Origin: Heritagella caecorum
Lineage (GTDB): Bacteria; Bacillota; Clostridia; Oscillospirales; Acutalibacteraceae
Assembly (NCBI GenBank): GCA_904419035.1
Contig: CAJFQL010000005.1
Location: 1-64,000 of the forward strand
Reading direction: 5' to 3'
Length of the DNA: 64,000 nucleotides
Shown: piece after piece, positions 24,472 to 33,095 of the stretch
Numbering within the stretch: position 1 is the first letter of the stretch
Layout of the letters: each line of letters opens with the position of its first letter
Program-made: the position numbers and the translations under genes
The notes under the pieces: generated by a model
Told to the model about the DNA's origin: nothing
Databases searched by the model: none
What the model saw: the letters and a program-made list of their open reading frames with translations, nothing else

Positions 24472-24815
24472 CCGTTTTTCCCTTCCAATACGCCGGCTTT
24501 TTTTAGTTCCGAACGCAGAACCTTTTCGACCGCTGTGCTCTTGGCAAACGGCGTGCGCCCCCGGGCCACCAGAACCATTTCGGTACCAGGCCGGATTTCC
24601 TGCTGCAGGGCACGAAAGGCTTCCCGGATCACGCGGCGTGACCGGTTACGCTGCACGGCATTCCCAATTTTTTTGCTGGTGGTAATCCCCAGCCGAATGT
24701 CCTGCCCCCGCATGCGCCGCACATAAATGACCACCAACGGTGTCACATAACTCTTCCCCCGGGCGTACAGCCTGCGAAAATCGCGGTTTTCGCAAATAGG
24801 AACATATCGATCCAT
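24468..24815 (-). CDS. rnpA: ribonuclease P protein component
   Basis: A 115-residue basic protein that supports the RNase P RNA in tRNA 5' maturation. It shows the central RNR motif region (NAVQRNRSRRVIREAFR), the N-terminal FRRLYARGKS and a C-terminal VLRSELKKAGVL. It lies in the canonical rpmH-rnpA-yidD-yidC order, coupled to yidD by a four-base overlap. Confidence 0.96.
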   Translation of the reverse strand: MDRYVPICENRDFRRLYARGKSYVTPLVVIYVRRMRGQDIRLGITTSKKIGNAVQRNRSRRVIREAFRALQQEIRPGTEMVLVARGRTPFAKSTAVEKVLRSELKKAGVLEGKNG

Positions 24816-24854
24816 TTTCTTTCACTCTCTACACACTTTTCCAAAGGTTCCGGA

Positions 24855-24885
24855 TAAAAAGAAAGGCCACACAGCGGTGGCCCTT
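24855..24885 (-). terminator. terminator between rpmH and rnpA
   Basis: AAAGGCCAC / GTGGCCTTT stem followed by CTTTTTATCC on the minus strand. It should reduce transcription from the strong rpmH promoter into rnpA. Confidence 0.7.
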
Positions 24886-24958
24886 TACGGGCACCTTCCT
24901 TCCTCCAAAAGGAGCGCATGCTCCCCTTTTTCGTCAGGTGCCGTACATATGGGACAAA

Positions 24959-25093
24959 TTAGTAGGTCAGACGGGCACGGCCTTTCGCTCTGCGGCGGGC
25001 CAGTACTTTGCGGCCATTTCTGTCAGCCATTCTCTTCCGGAAACCGTGCTCCTTCTTTCTGTGGAGCTTCTTGGGCTGGTACGTTCTCAGCAT
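24959..25093 (-). CDS. rpmH: 50S ribosomal protein L34
   Basis: A 44-residue gene read directly from the DNA. It starts MLRTYQPKKLHRKKEHGFR and ends RAKGRARLTY, the complete L34 sequence. AAAGGAGGT lies eight bases before the ATG. A consensus promoter lies 40 bases upstream. The highly basic protein packs on 23S rRNA. Its location next to dnaA is nearly universal in Firmicutes. Confidence 0.98.
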   Translation of the reverse strand: MLRTYQPKKLHRKKEHGFRKRMADRNGRKVLARRRAKGRARLTY

Positions 25094-25133
25094 TCACATT
25101 TACCTCCTTTCGAGGATAACCTTGCAAGTTAGC

Positions 25134-25163
25134 ATTATACCTTATAAAAGGGCCTACTGTCAA
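25134..25163 (-). promoter_or_regulatory. rpmH promoter
   Basis: Minus-strand TTGACA and TATAAT, both perfect, with an 18-base spacer. Confidence 0.88.
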
Positions 25164-25374
25164 CGCTTTTTTTCAAAAAGACAGGTGCCATGCGGCTTTT
25201 CGGCTCTTTCGAGAGTTCATTTTCCCCTTTTCCACCAAAAAGCTTCTTTTGCGTTTTCCACTTGTCTTTCTCTCGCGGACAACAAAAATACCCCGTTTCG
25301 GGCCGTTTTTTCTTTTTCAAACATTTTCCCCAAAAGATATTCCCCATTTCTCACGGAATTTTCACACTGTTTTG
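25164..25374. other. upstream part of oriC
   Basis: The gap between the divergent rpmH and dnaA promoters contains two DnaA-box-like sites, TTTTCCACC at 25228-25236 and TTTTCCACT at 25254-25262, plus a looser TTTTCACAC at 25359-25367. None is the perfect TTATCCACA. The region is T-rich on the plus strand. With the second box cluster downstream of dnaA it fits a bipartite Firmicutes origin. Confidence 0.6.
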
Positions 25375-25403
25375 TTGAAAACTTTTTTGTTTTTGTGTAC
25401 AAT
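25375..25403 (+). promoter_or_regulatory. dnaA promoter
   Basis: TTGAAA and TACAAT with a 17-base spacer, about 115 bases before the dnaA start. Confidence 0.85.
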
Positions 25404-25517
25404 AAAGAATGTATGAGTATCCCCTTTTCCGATTCTGTCTTTCTGCAAAGTGTTTTCTGACCGAAGCTTTGCCTTATCCTATTTTATATCGCCCGCTCCG
25501 GGTAGAAAGGAAGTATT

Positions 25518-26846
25518 ATGTCCATGGAATCTGTTGGATCGTTTGCCGAAGCCTGGGAGCTGATTTGCAGCTTTTGCCGTGAACGCATTACGGAGGTCGC
25601 TTATAATTCGTGGATCAGCCGCATTAAGCCCATCTCCCTGGATTTTTCCAAAGGAACGGCTATTTTGGAAGTCCCCAACGACTTTCATAAGCAAACCCTT
25701 ACCCGCTGCTACAGCGATTTGCTCAGCGAAGCCTTTGGCGAAGTATTTGGACCCGGTATTGAAATTCAGCTGAACACCCCGGAAGAACTGTCGATGGACC
25801 GCAAAAAGAACGACACGCTTCCCAAAAGCGACAACTACGAATTTACGTTTGACACTTTCATTGTGGGGCCCTCCAATAAATTTGCCCATGCCGCCTGCAT
25901 GGCCGTTGCCAGCCGCCCGGCCACGCTATATAACCCGCTGTTCATTTACGGGAACTCCGGGCTGGGCAAAACCCATCTATTGTATGCCATTACCAATCAA
26001 ATCCGCAAGGAAAACGAAGACGTCAATATCGTTTACATTAAAGGGGACGACTTCACCAACGAACTGATCGACGATATCCGCAAAGGGACCACCGCCGATT
26101 TCCGCCAAAAATACCGCAAAGCCGACGTATTGCTGGTGGACGATATCCAGTTTATTGCCGGTAAGGAATCCACCCAGGAAGAATTTTTCCATACCTTTAA
26201 TACATTGTATGAATCGAAAAAGCAGATCGTACTCACCAGTGACCGGCCGCCTAAGGATATTGCCACCCTGGAAGACCGGCTGAAAACCCGTTTTGAATGG
26301 GGCCTGACGGCCGATATCCAGCCCCCGGATTTTGAAACCCGCATTGCTATTATTAAAAGAAAGGCGGAACTTCTGGATCTGGAAGTGTCGGACCAGGTGT
26401 GCGAATACATTGCCAATAAATTAAAGAGCAACATCCGCCAGCTGGAAGGCGCCGTTAAGAAACTGAAGGCTTATAACCTGTTGGAAGAAAAGGCGCCCAA
26501 CATCAGCACAGCCCAGGCTGCGATCCGCGATATCATCAACAATGACCAGCCGGCTCCGGTAACCATCGAAAAAATCATCGAAGAAGTCGGACGGACCTTT
26601 GGGGTATCCCCTGCCGATATCCGTTCCAGCAAGCGGAATGCCGCCATTTCCAATGCCCGGCAGATCGCGATGTATGTGGTACGGGAAATCACCCAGCTGC
26701 CCATGGCTTCCGTGGGAGCCGAATTTGGCGGGCGGGATCACTCCACGGTGGTGTACGCCACCCAGCAGGTCGAAAAGAATATGACCCGCGATCCCCGCAC
26801 CAAAGCGACCGTCGAAGATATTATCAAGAATATCCGGGACCGCTAA
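25518..26846 (+). CDS. dnaA: chromosomal replication initiator DnaA
   Basis: A 442-residue AAA+ initiator. Domain I (about 1-85) includes SFCRERITEVAYNSWISRI. A short linker domain II is followed by AAA+ domain III with Walker A GNSGLGKTH, Walker B VLLVDDIQF, sensor ILTSDRPPKDI and the arginine-finger box LKTRFEWG. Domain IV carries the DnaA signature GGRDHSTVVYATQQVEK. AAAGGAAG precedes ATG 25518. Flanking sequences hold DnaA-box-like sites, so expression is probably autoregulated. Confidence 0.98.
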   Translation: MSMESVGSFAEAWELICSFCRERITEVAYNSWISRIKPISLDFSKGTAILEVPNDFHKQTLTRCYSDLLSEAFGEVFGPGIEIQLNTPEELSMDRKKNDTLPKSDNYEFTFDTFIVGPSNKFAHAACMAVASRPATLYNPLFIYGNSGLGKTHLLYAITNQIRKENEDVNIVYIKGDDFTNELIDDIRKGTTADFRQKYRKADVLLVDDIQFIAGKESTQEEFFHTFNTLYESKKQIVLTSDRPPKDIATLEDRLKTRFEWGLTADIQPPDFETRIAIIKRKAELLDLEVSDQVCEYIANKLKSNIRQLEGAVKKLKAYNLLEEKAPNISTAQAAIRDIINNDQPAPVTIEKIIEEVGRTFGVSPADIRSSKRNAAISNARQIAMYVVREITQLPMASVGAEFGGRDHSTVVYATQQVEKNMTRDPRTKATVEDIIKNIRDR

Positions 26847-27156
26847 AAAATCCCCTTCTAAAAAGTTAACAGTCTTTTCACATCTCCACAAAACCGGTGG
26901 AAAGTGACATTTTTCCGTCTTTCTTCTTTTTCACTTGTTTTCAACTTTCCCCACCGACTTTTCAACAATGGGTGGAGAACCTGATTTGACTGTTTTCTTT
27001 TTCACAATTTCTAAACCGTACAACTTTTGCATAAATATTCGATTTTTCCAGTACGGATGCCCCTTTTGGGAGTTGTCCACTTTTCAGATCCCCCTACTAC
27101 TCATTCTGAAAAGACGGCTACACTATACAGAGAGTAAAAGGCAAGGAGGCCATTTC
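26847..27156. other. dnaA-dnaN intergenic region, probable oriC with DnaA-box-like sites
   Basis: A 310-base AT-rich gap without a gene. Box-like sequences are ATCTCCACA (26882-26890), the complement of CTTTCCACC (26897-26905), the complement of TTCTCCACC (26971-26979) and TTGTCCACT (27073-27081); each has seven or fewer matches to TTATCCACA. T-rich stretches between them could unwind. Clustering on both strands next to dnaA supports an origin function. Confidence 0.65.
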
Positions 27157-28263
27157 ATGAAAATCACCGTAAATCAGAAAGCAATGGCGGAAGCTGTGTT
27201 GAATATTCAGCGGGCCGTGTCCACAAAATCGACAATCCCTGCTTTGGAAGGCATCCTGCTGGAAACCGGCAACGGTACCGTAACATTAAATAGCTATAAC
27301 TTGGAACTGGGCATGACCACGACCCTACCGGCCGTGGTTGAGCAGCCTGGCAGCATCATTTTGGGCGCCCGGCTGTTCAGCGATATCGTACGCCGTATGC
27401 CCGGCGAGGAACTGACGGTGAGTACCGATGAAAAAAATGTGGCCCAGATTGTATGCGGGGCCAGTAACTTTTCGGTGATCGGTATTCCCGCGGAAGAATT
27501 CCCCGAATTCCCCAGCGTTTCGCAGACGACATCCTTTAAAATGGAACATAAGCTCCTGAAAAGCATGATCCGCCAAACACTGTTTGCCGTTTCGCAGAGT
27601 GATGCAAAGCCTGTTCACACGGGCAGCCTGTTTGAACTGAAAGACGGGGTACTACACGTCGTTTCGGTCGATGGATACCGGCTGGCCATGCGGGCGGAAG
27701 CTGTTTCGTTTTCCGATACGCTCAGCTTTGTGGTACCCGGCAAATCTCTGAGTGAAGTGCTTAAACTGTTGCGGGATGACGACAGCGAACTGACCATCTG
27801 CATCGGGCCGCGGCATATCCTGTTTACCATCGATCAGTACACGGTACTGTCGAACCTATTGGAAGGCGAATTTTTGGATTACCGGGCCGCTATCCCCCAA
27901 GATGCCACCACGGTGATTACCATGAAAACCCGCGAACTGATCGACAGTGTGGAACGGGTTTCCTTGCTGATTACCGACCGCGTGAAGAGCCCCGTGCGCA
28001 GTGTCTTTGAAAATGATAAAGTGAAACTCAGCTGTTCGACGGCCATGGGGCGTGCGGTCGACGAAGCACCCTGCACGATGCAAGGGGACATGGTGGAAAT
28101 GGGCTTTAATAACCGCTATTTGCTCGATGCCCTGCACAACGCGGAAGACGACGAAGTGCGTATTGAAATGAGAGGACCGCTCTCCCCCATGAAGATTATG
28201 CCGGTTAGCGGCGACGCGTATCTGTTTTTGGTACTGCCGGTCCGCTTGAAGAATGAACCGTAA
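27157..28263 (+). CDS. dnaN: DNA polymerase III beta subunit (sliding clamp)
   Basis: A 368-residue clamp of three similar domains that tethers polymerase III to DNA. Recognisable segments are MKITVNQKAMAEAVLNIQRAV, the middle-domain VDGYRLAMRAEAV and the C-terminal ending ALHNAEDDEVRIEM...YLFLVLPVRL typical of the hydrophobic-pocket region. AAGGAGG lies before ATG 27157; the frame is open a further 74 codons into the origin region without coding character. It starts the run yaaA-recF-remB. Confidence 0.97.
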   Translation: MKITVNQKAMAEAVLNIQRAVSTKSTIPALEGILLETGNGTVTLNSYNLELGMTTTLPAVVEQPGSIILGARLFSDIVRRMPGEELTVSTDEKNVAQIVCGASNFSVIGIPAEEFPEFPSVSQTTSFKMEHKLLKSMIRQTLFAVSQSDAKPVHTGSLFELKDGVLHVVSVDGYRLAMRAEAVSFSDTLSFVVPGKSLSEVLKLLRDDDSELTICIGPRHILFTIDQYTVLSNLLEGEFLDYRAAIPQDATTVITMKTRELIDSVERVSLLITDRVKSPVRSVFENDKVKLSCSTAMGRAVDEAPCTMQGDMVEMGFNNRYLLDALHNAEDDEVRIEMRGPLSPMKIMPVSGDAYLFLVLPVRLKNEP

Positions 28264-28295
28264 TTGAGAAAACCGAAAGAAAGGGCCAAAATGCC

Positions 28296-28526
28296 ATGAA
28301 TACCATGAAAATAGCCATCGAAACGGAATTTATCCGGCTGGATGCCCTGCTAAAATTGGGCGGTGCCACCGATACCGGCGGCCAGGCTAAGTTTGCCATT
28401 CAGCACGGTGAAGTAGAAGTAAACGGAGAAATTTGCACCATGCGTGGCAAGAAGATGCGCCCGGGGGATACGGCCGTCTATCAGGGACAGGCCTATGAGG
28501 TGATCGCCGGGGTGGAGGAACGGTGA
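28296..28526 (+). CDS. yaaA: S4-domain RNA-binding protein YaaA (RlbA)
   Basis: A 76-residue S4 domain protein (IRLDALLKLGGATDTGGQAKFAI...VEVNGEICTMRGKKMRPGD). It lies between dnaN and recF as in Bacillus subtilis. The S4 fold binds structured RNA; the family is linked to ribosome assembly. Its stop overlaps the recF GTG start. Confidence 0.93.
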   Translation: MNTMKIAIETEFIRLDALLKLGGATDTGGQAKFAIQHGEVEVNGEICTMRGKKMRPGDTAVYQGQAYEVIAGVEER

Positions 28527-29644
28527 AGGTTCTGTCCGTTTCGTTTGAAAATTACCGCAATTTGCATGACGGCGGTTTGCAGGCCGATGAAACGACCAAT
28601 ATTATCTGTGGGCTCAATGCCCAGGGGAAAACCAACTTACTGGAATGCCTGTGGCTTTTTACCGGGAACCGGTCGTTCCGGGGAGCGAAAGATCAGGAAC
28701 TGGTGTCCATGGGGAATCCCGATCGGGATTGTGTCCTGACGCTTTCATTTGAAAGTGGAGGCCGGGAACAGCAGAGCTCTTTGCGGGTGACCGGTGGACG
28801 GCGCAAGGCCGAAAAAAACGGCGTCATGCTGAAAAGTGCCGGGGAACTCACCGGGGCCTTTTGTGCCGTCCTGTTTTCGCCGGATCATCTGTCCCTGGTA
28901 AAAGATGGGCCTTCTTTCCGGCGCGGGTTTCTGGATACCGCACTCGGTCAAATCCGCCCAACATACGGCAAACTGATGGCCCAGTACAGCCGGACCTTGC
29001 AGCAGCGGGGCGCTTTGCTCAAAGATATTCCCCACCATAACGACTTGCGGGACCTCCTCGATGTGTGGGATGAACGGGTGGTGCGATTAGGCGGCCGGAT
29101 TTTGTTTGAACGGGCCCGCTATACGGCGGCCCTGCAAAAACAGGCGTCCCCTATTTATGAGGGGATCAGCAGTGGCAAAGAAACCCTGGGGATTTCCTAT
29201 AAAACCGCGCTGTGTGATCACCCACAGAGCCTCACGCAGGTGCAGTGGGAACAGTGTTTTTATGAAAAACTCCGGCAAGCCCAGGGGGAAGATATCCAAA
29301 CCGGGAATACCAGCGTGGGGCCCCACCGGGATGACTTGGAATTGACCATTAACGGGCTGTCGGCCCGTTCTTTTGGTTCTCAGGGGCAGCAGCGCTCGGT
29401 GGTCCTGGCGTTAAAACTGGGAGAAGCCAACGTGCTGGCCCAGAGTATCGGGGAAGAACCGGTCATCCTGCTGGATGATGTACTCAGCGAATTGGACGCT
29501 TCCCGGCAGGAGTATCTGCTCAATCACTTAAAAGGGCGGCAGGTGTTCTTTACTTGCTGCGACCCGGCGGGCATTCAGCTGCTGCGCAAGGGTAAAGTCT
29601 TCTTTATGGAGGATGGATGTTTGAAAGAGGGAGAGGAAAGCTGA
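28523..29644 (+). CDS. recF: DNA repair and recombination protein RecF
   Basis: A 373-residue SMC-like ATPase that helps load RecA at gaps. Walker A is GLNAQGKTNLLE, the signature region is FGSQGQQRSVVLALKLGEA and Walker B is PVILLDDVLSELD. The start is GTG at 28523, with GGAGG upstream and a four-base overlap with yaaA. Confidence 0.96.
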   Translation: MKVLSVSFENYRNLHDGGLQADETTNIICGLNAQGKTNLLECLWLFTGNRSFRGAKDQELVSMGNPDRDCVLTLSFESGGREQQSSLRVTGGRRKAEKNGVMLKSAGELTGAFCAVLFSPDHLSLVKDGPSFRRGFLDTALGQIRPTYGKLMAQYSRTLQQRGALLKDIPHHNDLRDLLDVWDERVVRLGGRILFERARYTAALQKQASPIYEGISSGKETLGISYKTALCDHPQSLTQVQWEQCFYEKLRQAQGEDIQTGNTSVGPHRDDLELTINGLSARSFGSQGQQRSVVLALKLGEANVLAQSIGEEPVILLDDVLSELDASRQEYLLNHLKGRQVFFTCCDPAGIQLLRKGKVFFMEDGCLKEGEES

Positions 29645-29659
29645 AAACAGGAGGATGCT

Positions 29660-29953
29660 ATGTATCTGCACATCGGCCAGAATACCGTCATTCGTACGCA
29701 GGATATTCTTGGCATTTTTGATATGGAAACCAGCACGGTTTCCCAGACAACACGCAATGTGCTGGCGCGGGCCGAAAAAGCCGGCCGGGTGGTCAATGTG
29801 TCGTTTGAAATGCCGAAATCTTTTTTGTTGTGTTCCCGCGAGGATCGGGGGATTACGTGCTATATCACACAAATTTCCACGGCGACCCTTTTAAAGCGAT
29901 GCGGGGCCTGGGAGGATGGACCCATGGTAGAAACAGGAGGAACAGCAGAATGA
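29660..29953 (+). CDS. remB: extracellular matrix regulator RemB (DUF370 family)
   Basis: A 97-residue DUF370 protein (MYLHIGQNTVIRTQDILGIFD...GITCYITQISTATLLKR). RemA/RemB in Bacillus control biofilm matrix genes; RemB (YaaB) occupies this same place between recF and gyrB. CAGGAGG precedes the ATG. Its stop overlaps the ATG of the next gene. Confidence 0.88.
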   Translation: MYLHIGQNTVIRTQDILGIFDMETSTVSQTTRNVLARAEKAGRVVNVSFEMPKSFLLCSREDRGITCYITQISTATLLKRCGAWEDGPMVETGGTAE

Positions 29954-30435
29954 AGCGATTTGGAAGGCCACAGTGCCCATACTGTGGGAAAAAAGTAGGA
30001 ATTCTGAACACGTGGACACTCAGAAAACGCGGGGAATACACCTGTCCCCGGTGTCAGGGGCTGAGCAACGTAGTACTGGATATTTTTGTGCCGCTGTTTG
30101 CTGCTTTGGCTATTTTGGTTGCACTTTTTTCCTTTGTGATCAATCGGGTCGGGGAATATCCTATTACGCTGGCCACTTTTCTGTGGATTTTGGGCCCGTT
30201 CCTTGTTTTTTATATTGTCAGCCTTTTTCTGGTGCATTTGCGCCGCCCGGTTTTGCACCGGACAGAAAAATCGGACGGAAAGGAAGAGAAAGTACAGGTC
30301 TATCATCCCCGTACCGATGCCCAGCGCATGGCAGAACGGGCCAAAGCACAGCGGGAACAGGAAAAAGCTGTAAACGGAGAAGAAGCCTCTCAGGGCTCTA
30401 CAGGCCCCCAAAATAGGCATACACCGAAAATATAA
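29950..30435 (+). CDS. zinc-ribbon integral membrane protein, unknown function
   Basis: A 161-residue protein starting at ATG 29950, with AGGAGG nine bases upstream and its start overlapping the remB stop. Residues 9-36 form a zinc ribbon with two CxxC pairs (CPYCGKK and CPRCQG). Two hydrophobic helices follow at about 44-66 and 75-97, then a charged C-terminal region rich in Arg, Glu, Lys and Gln that is probably cytoplasmic. I do not recognise a named family. Coupling to remB in an otherwise housekeeping interval suggests an envelope-linked role, but that is inference. Confidence 0.7.
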   Translation: MKRFGRPQCPYCGKKVGILNTWTLRKRGEYTCPRCQGLSNVVLDIFVPLFAALAILVALFSFVINRVGEYPITLATFLWILGPFLVFYIVSLFLVHLRRPVLHRTEKSDGKEEKVQVYHPRTDAQRMAERAKAQREQEKAVNGEEASQGSTGPQNRHTPKI

Positions 30436-30446
30436 CCGCGATTTGA

Positions 30447-30475
30447 TTGCAGAAAATCGGGTTTTGCAGTATAAT
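30447..30475 (+). promoter_or_regulatory. gyrB promoter
   Basis: TTGCAG and a perfect TATAAT separated by 17 bases, about 70 bases before the gyrB start. Confidence 0.8.
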
Positions 30476-30543
30476 AAAATTTGCGATAAACGAAAGAAAC
30501 AGATAGACAGCTTGGCTGTCCCAATGGTAATGGAGGGTTAAAC

Positions 30544-32508
30544 TTGGAGTTTAACGAAATCACGCAGACCGATCAGACTTATAACGAAAATCAAATACAG
30601 GTATTGGAAGGGCTGGAAGCCGTACGGAAACGCCCGGGGATGTACATTGGCTCCACGGGCCCGAAGGGACTGCATCATCTGGTGTATGAAATCGTGGACA
30701 ACTCCATTGATGAAGCGCTGGCAGGATGCTGTGATAAGATCAATGTCATTATTGAAGAAGGCAATATTATTCGCGTAGAAGATAACGGCCGTGGTATCCC
30801 GGTAGGGGTCCAGCAGAAAACCGGGCTGCCGGCTGTCACCGTTGTTTTCACGATTCTGCATGCCGGCGGCAAGTTCGGCGGTGGCGGGTACAAGGTAAGC
30901 GGCGGTTTGCACGGCGTGGGCGCGTCGGTGGTCAACGCCCTGTCTGTCTGGCTGGAAGTGGAAGTATACAGCGACGGTCACCGCTATTTTCAGCGGTTTG
31001 AACGGGGCAATGCCGTTTGCGACCTGAAGGATATGGGGCCGTGCGACGACCCGAGCCGTACGGGGACAACCGTGCGCTTTTTAGCCGACCCCGAAATTTT
31101 TAAAGAAACGACGGTGTACGATTACACAACCCTGCAGATCCGTTTGCGGGAACAGGCGTTTTTAAATGCGGGGGTGCATATCGAGCTGCGGGATGAACGC
31201 ACCCGGGAACATGAGGATGACAATATACCCCGGCAGGATAATTTCTGCTATAAAGGCGGCGTGAGCAGTTTTGTTGAATTCATCAACAAGAAAAAAGCCG
31301 TCGAAGTCATTCATCCCGATGTGCTGCATTTTACCGCGGTGGCACCGGACGATTCGGCCACGGCGGAAATCGCCATGCAGTATAATGACAGCTATAATGA
31401 GTTGATTTTGTCCTTTGCGAATAACATTCACACCACCGACGGCGGCACCCATGAAGAGGGCTTTAAGCGGGCCCTGACGCGGGTGATGAACGATTATGCC
31501 CGCCGCTATAACATTCTGAAAGAAAACGATAAAAACCTGTCCGGCGAAGACGTGCGCGAAGGGCTCACGGCGATTATCAGCGTGAAACTGAAAGAAGCGC
31601 AGTTCGAAGGCCAGACAAAAGCCAGATTGGGCAACATGGAAATTGGCCCGCTGGTGTCCAATCTGGTCACCGAAAAAGTGATGACCTATCTGGAGGAAAA
31701 TCCTGCAACGGCCCGGGCCATTTTTGATAAGGCCATGGCCGCTTCCCGGGCGCGGGAGGCGGCCCGGAAAGCCCGGGAAATGGTGCGGCGTAAATCGGCG
31801 CTGGAAAATGCCAGCCTGCCCGGCAAACTGGCCGATTGCCAAAGCCGGAACCCGGAAGAAACCGAAATTTACATCGTGGAAGGTGACTCCGCCGGCGGTT
31901 CCGCCAAAGGCGGACGGGATCGCAAATTCCAGGCGATTTTGCCTCTGTGGGGCAAAATGCTCAACGTGGAAAAAGCGCGGCTTGATAAAGTCTATGGCAA
32001 CGAAAAACTCATGCCGGTAGTCACGGCCTTGGGGACCGGGCTGGGCGATGAATTCGATATTACCAAACTGCGGTATGGCAAGATTATCATCATGGCCGAT
32101 GCCGATGTCGACGGCAGCCATATCCGCACCCTGCTACTAACCTTCTTCTTCCGGTATATGCGGCCCCTGGTGGAACAGGGACACATCTATTTGGCACAGC
32201 CGCCGCTGTTCCGTATTACCAAGGGCAAAAAGCACCGGTATGCGTTTTCGGATGCCCAGCGTGATGCGATTATGGCCGAGCTGCAGAGCGGGTACGAAAT
32301 CCAGCGCTACAAAGGTTTGGGCGAAATGGATTCGGAACAGCTGTGGGAAACCACCATGGATCCGGCTACGCGCACCATGCTGCGGGTCGAATTGGATGAT
32401 GCCGAACGGGCGGATGAAATCTTTACGATTTTGATGGGCGATAAAGTCGAACCGCGGCGTCAGTTTATCGAGAAAAACGCTAAGTACGTGCAAAATCTGG
32501 ATATCTGA
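30544..32508 (+). CDS. gyrB: DNA gyrase subunit B
   Basis: A 654-residue GHKL ATPase/Toprim subunit. ATP-site segments are YEIVDNSIDEALAG, EDNGRGIPVG and GGLHGVGASVVNALS. The Toprim domain has EGDSAGGSAKGGRDRKFQAI, PLWGKMLNVEKAR and DADVDGSHIRTLL. The C-terminus is ERADEIFTILMGDKVEPRR. Start codon is TTG at 30544, with GGAGGG upstream; no better ATG is available before the conserved RPGMYIGS. Its own promoter lies upstream. Confidence 0.97.
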   Translation: MEFNEITQTDQTYNENQIQVLEGLEAVRKRPGMYIGSTGPKGLHHLVYEIVDNSIDEALAGCCDKINVIIEEGNIIRVEDNGRGIPVGVQQKTGLPAVTVVFTILHAGGKFGGGGYKVSGGLHGVGASVVNALSVWLEVEVYSDGHRYFQRFERGNAVCDLKDMGPCDDPSRTGTTVRFLADPEIFKETTVYDYTTLQIRLREQAFLNAGVHIELRDERTREHEDDNIPRQDNFCYKGGVSSFVEFINKKKAVEVIHPDVLHFTAVAPDDSATAEIAMQYNDSYNELILSFANNIHTTDGGTHEEGFKRALTRVMNDYARRYNILKENDKNLSGEDVREGLTAIISVKLKEAQFEGQTKARLGNMEIGPLVSNLVTEKVMTYLEENPATARAIFDKAMAASRAREAARKAREMVRRKSALENASLPGKLADCQSRNPEETEIYIVEGDSAGGSAKGGRDRKFQAILPLWGKMLNVEKARLDKVYGNEKLMPVVTALGTGLGDEFDITKLRYGKIIIMADADVDGSHIRTLLLTFFFRYMRPLVEQGHIYLAQPPLFRITKGKKHRYAFSDAQRDAIMAELQSGYEIQRYKGLGEMDSEQLWETTMDPATRTMLRVELDDAERADEIFTILMGDKVEPRRQFIEKNAKYVQNLDI

Positions 32509-32529
32509 TCTTGGTAACAGTGAGGCAGT

Positions 32530-33048
32530 ATGGAAAAGATGGATATGACGAATCCCGAGGGTGTGATCCGGTATACCCCTTCGTTTCAGGAAGAGCTTAC
32601 CGGTGTACGCCTGATCGGCATGATTCACACGACCGGCCTGCGGGCCATCATAGAAACGGTGATCCTTTTGGTAGCGGCGGGCCTGTTTTTGTCGTCTTAT
32701 ATCCGGGAGCAGGATGGCAATGCCCTTTTCTTTGCGCTGGTTTGCCTTGTGTTAATTGTGGTGGTATGGCTTGTGCCGGAACTGGCTATGCGCCGGATGG
32801 CCCGGGAAAAGCAGGGACGTACGATTTGTATTCGATTGGCTCCCGAAGGGATTTTCCGGATTTTGTCCGACGGAGAGTCCCGCGCGTTTCTGTATGACGG
32901 TCTTGTGGCCGAACAGAAAAACGGTGTGTGGCTGCTGCAGGACGGGAAAAATCACCGCTTAGTACTGCCTTTGCGGGCGATCCCCGAAGAAAAACGAAAA
33001 GAAGTGGAAGATCGATTGCTTTCGATCGCGGATCAGAAAGAAAAGTAA
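32530..33048 (+). CDS. YcxB-like membrane protein between gyrB and gyrA
   Basis: A 172-residue protein. An N-terminal cytoplasmic beta-rich stretch is followed by two membrane segments at about 40-58 and 66-84 and a cytoplasmic C-terminal domain. The region VWLLQDGKNHRLVLPLRAIPEEKRKEVEDRLL matches the pattern of YcxB-like proteins in outline. It begins 22 bases after gyrB and ends 48 bases before gyrA, so it rides on the gyrase transcript. Function unknown. Confidence 0.65.
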   Translation: MEKMDMTNPEGVIRYTPSFQEELTGVRLIGMIHTTGLRAIIETVILLVAAGLFLSSYIREQDGNALFFALVCLVLIVVVWLVPELAMRRMAREKQGRTICIRLAPEGIFRILSDGESRAFLYDGLVAEQKNGVWLLQDGKNHRLVLPLRAIPEEKRKEVEDRLLSIADQKEK

Positions 33049-33095
33049 ATGTTTGGTTTTGAATTTATGAATTCGTACGGGAAGGAACCTGATTC

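Noticed and set aside
25359..25367. TTTTCACAC as a third DnaA box upstream of dnaA
   Set aside because: Too many differences from the consensus to count on its own; listed only as a loose match.
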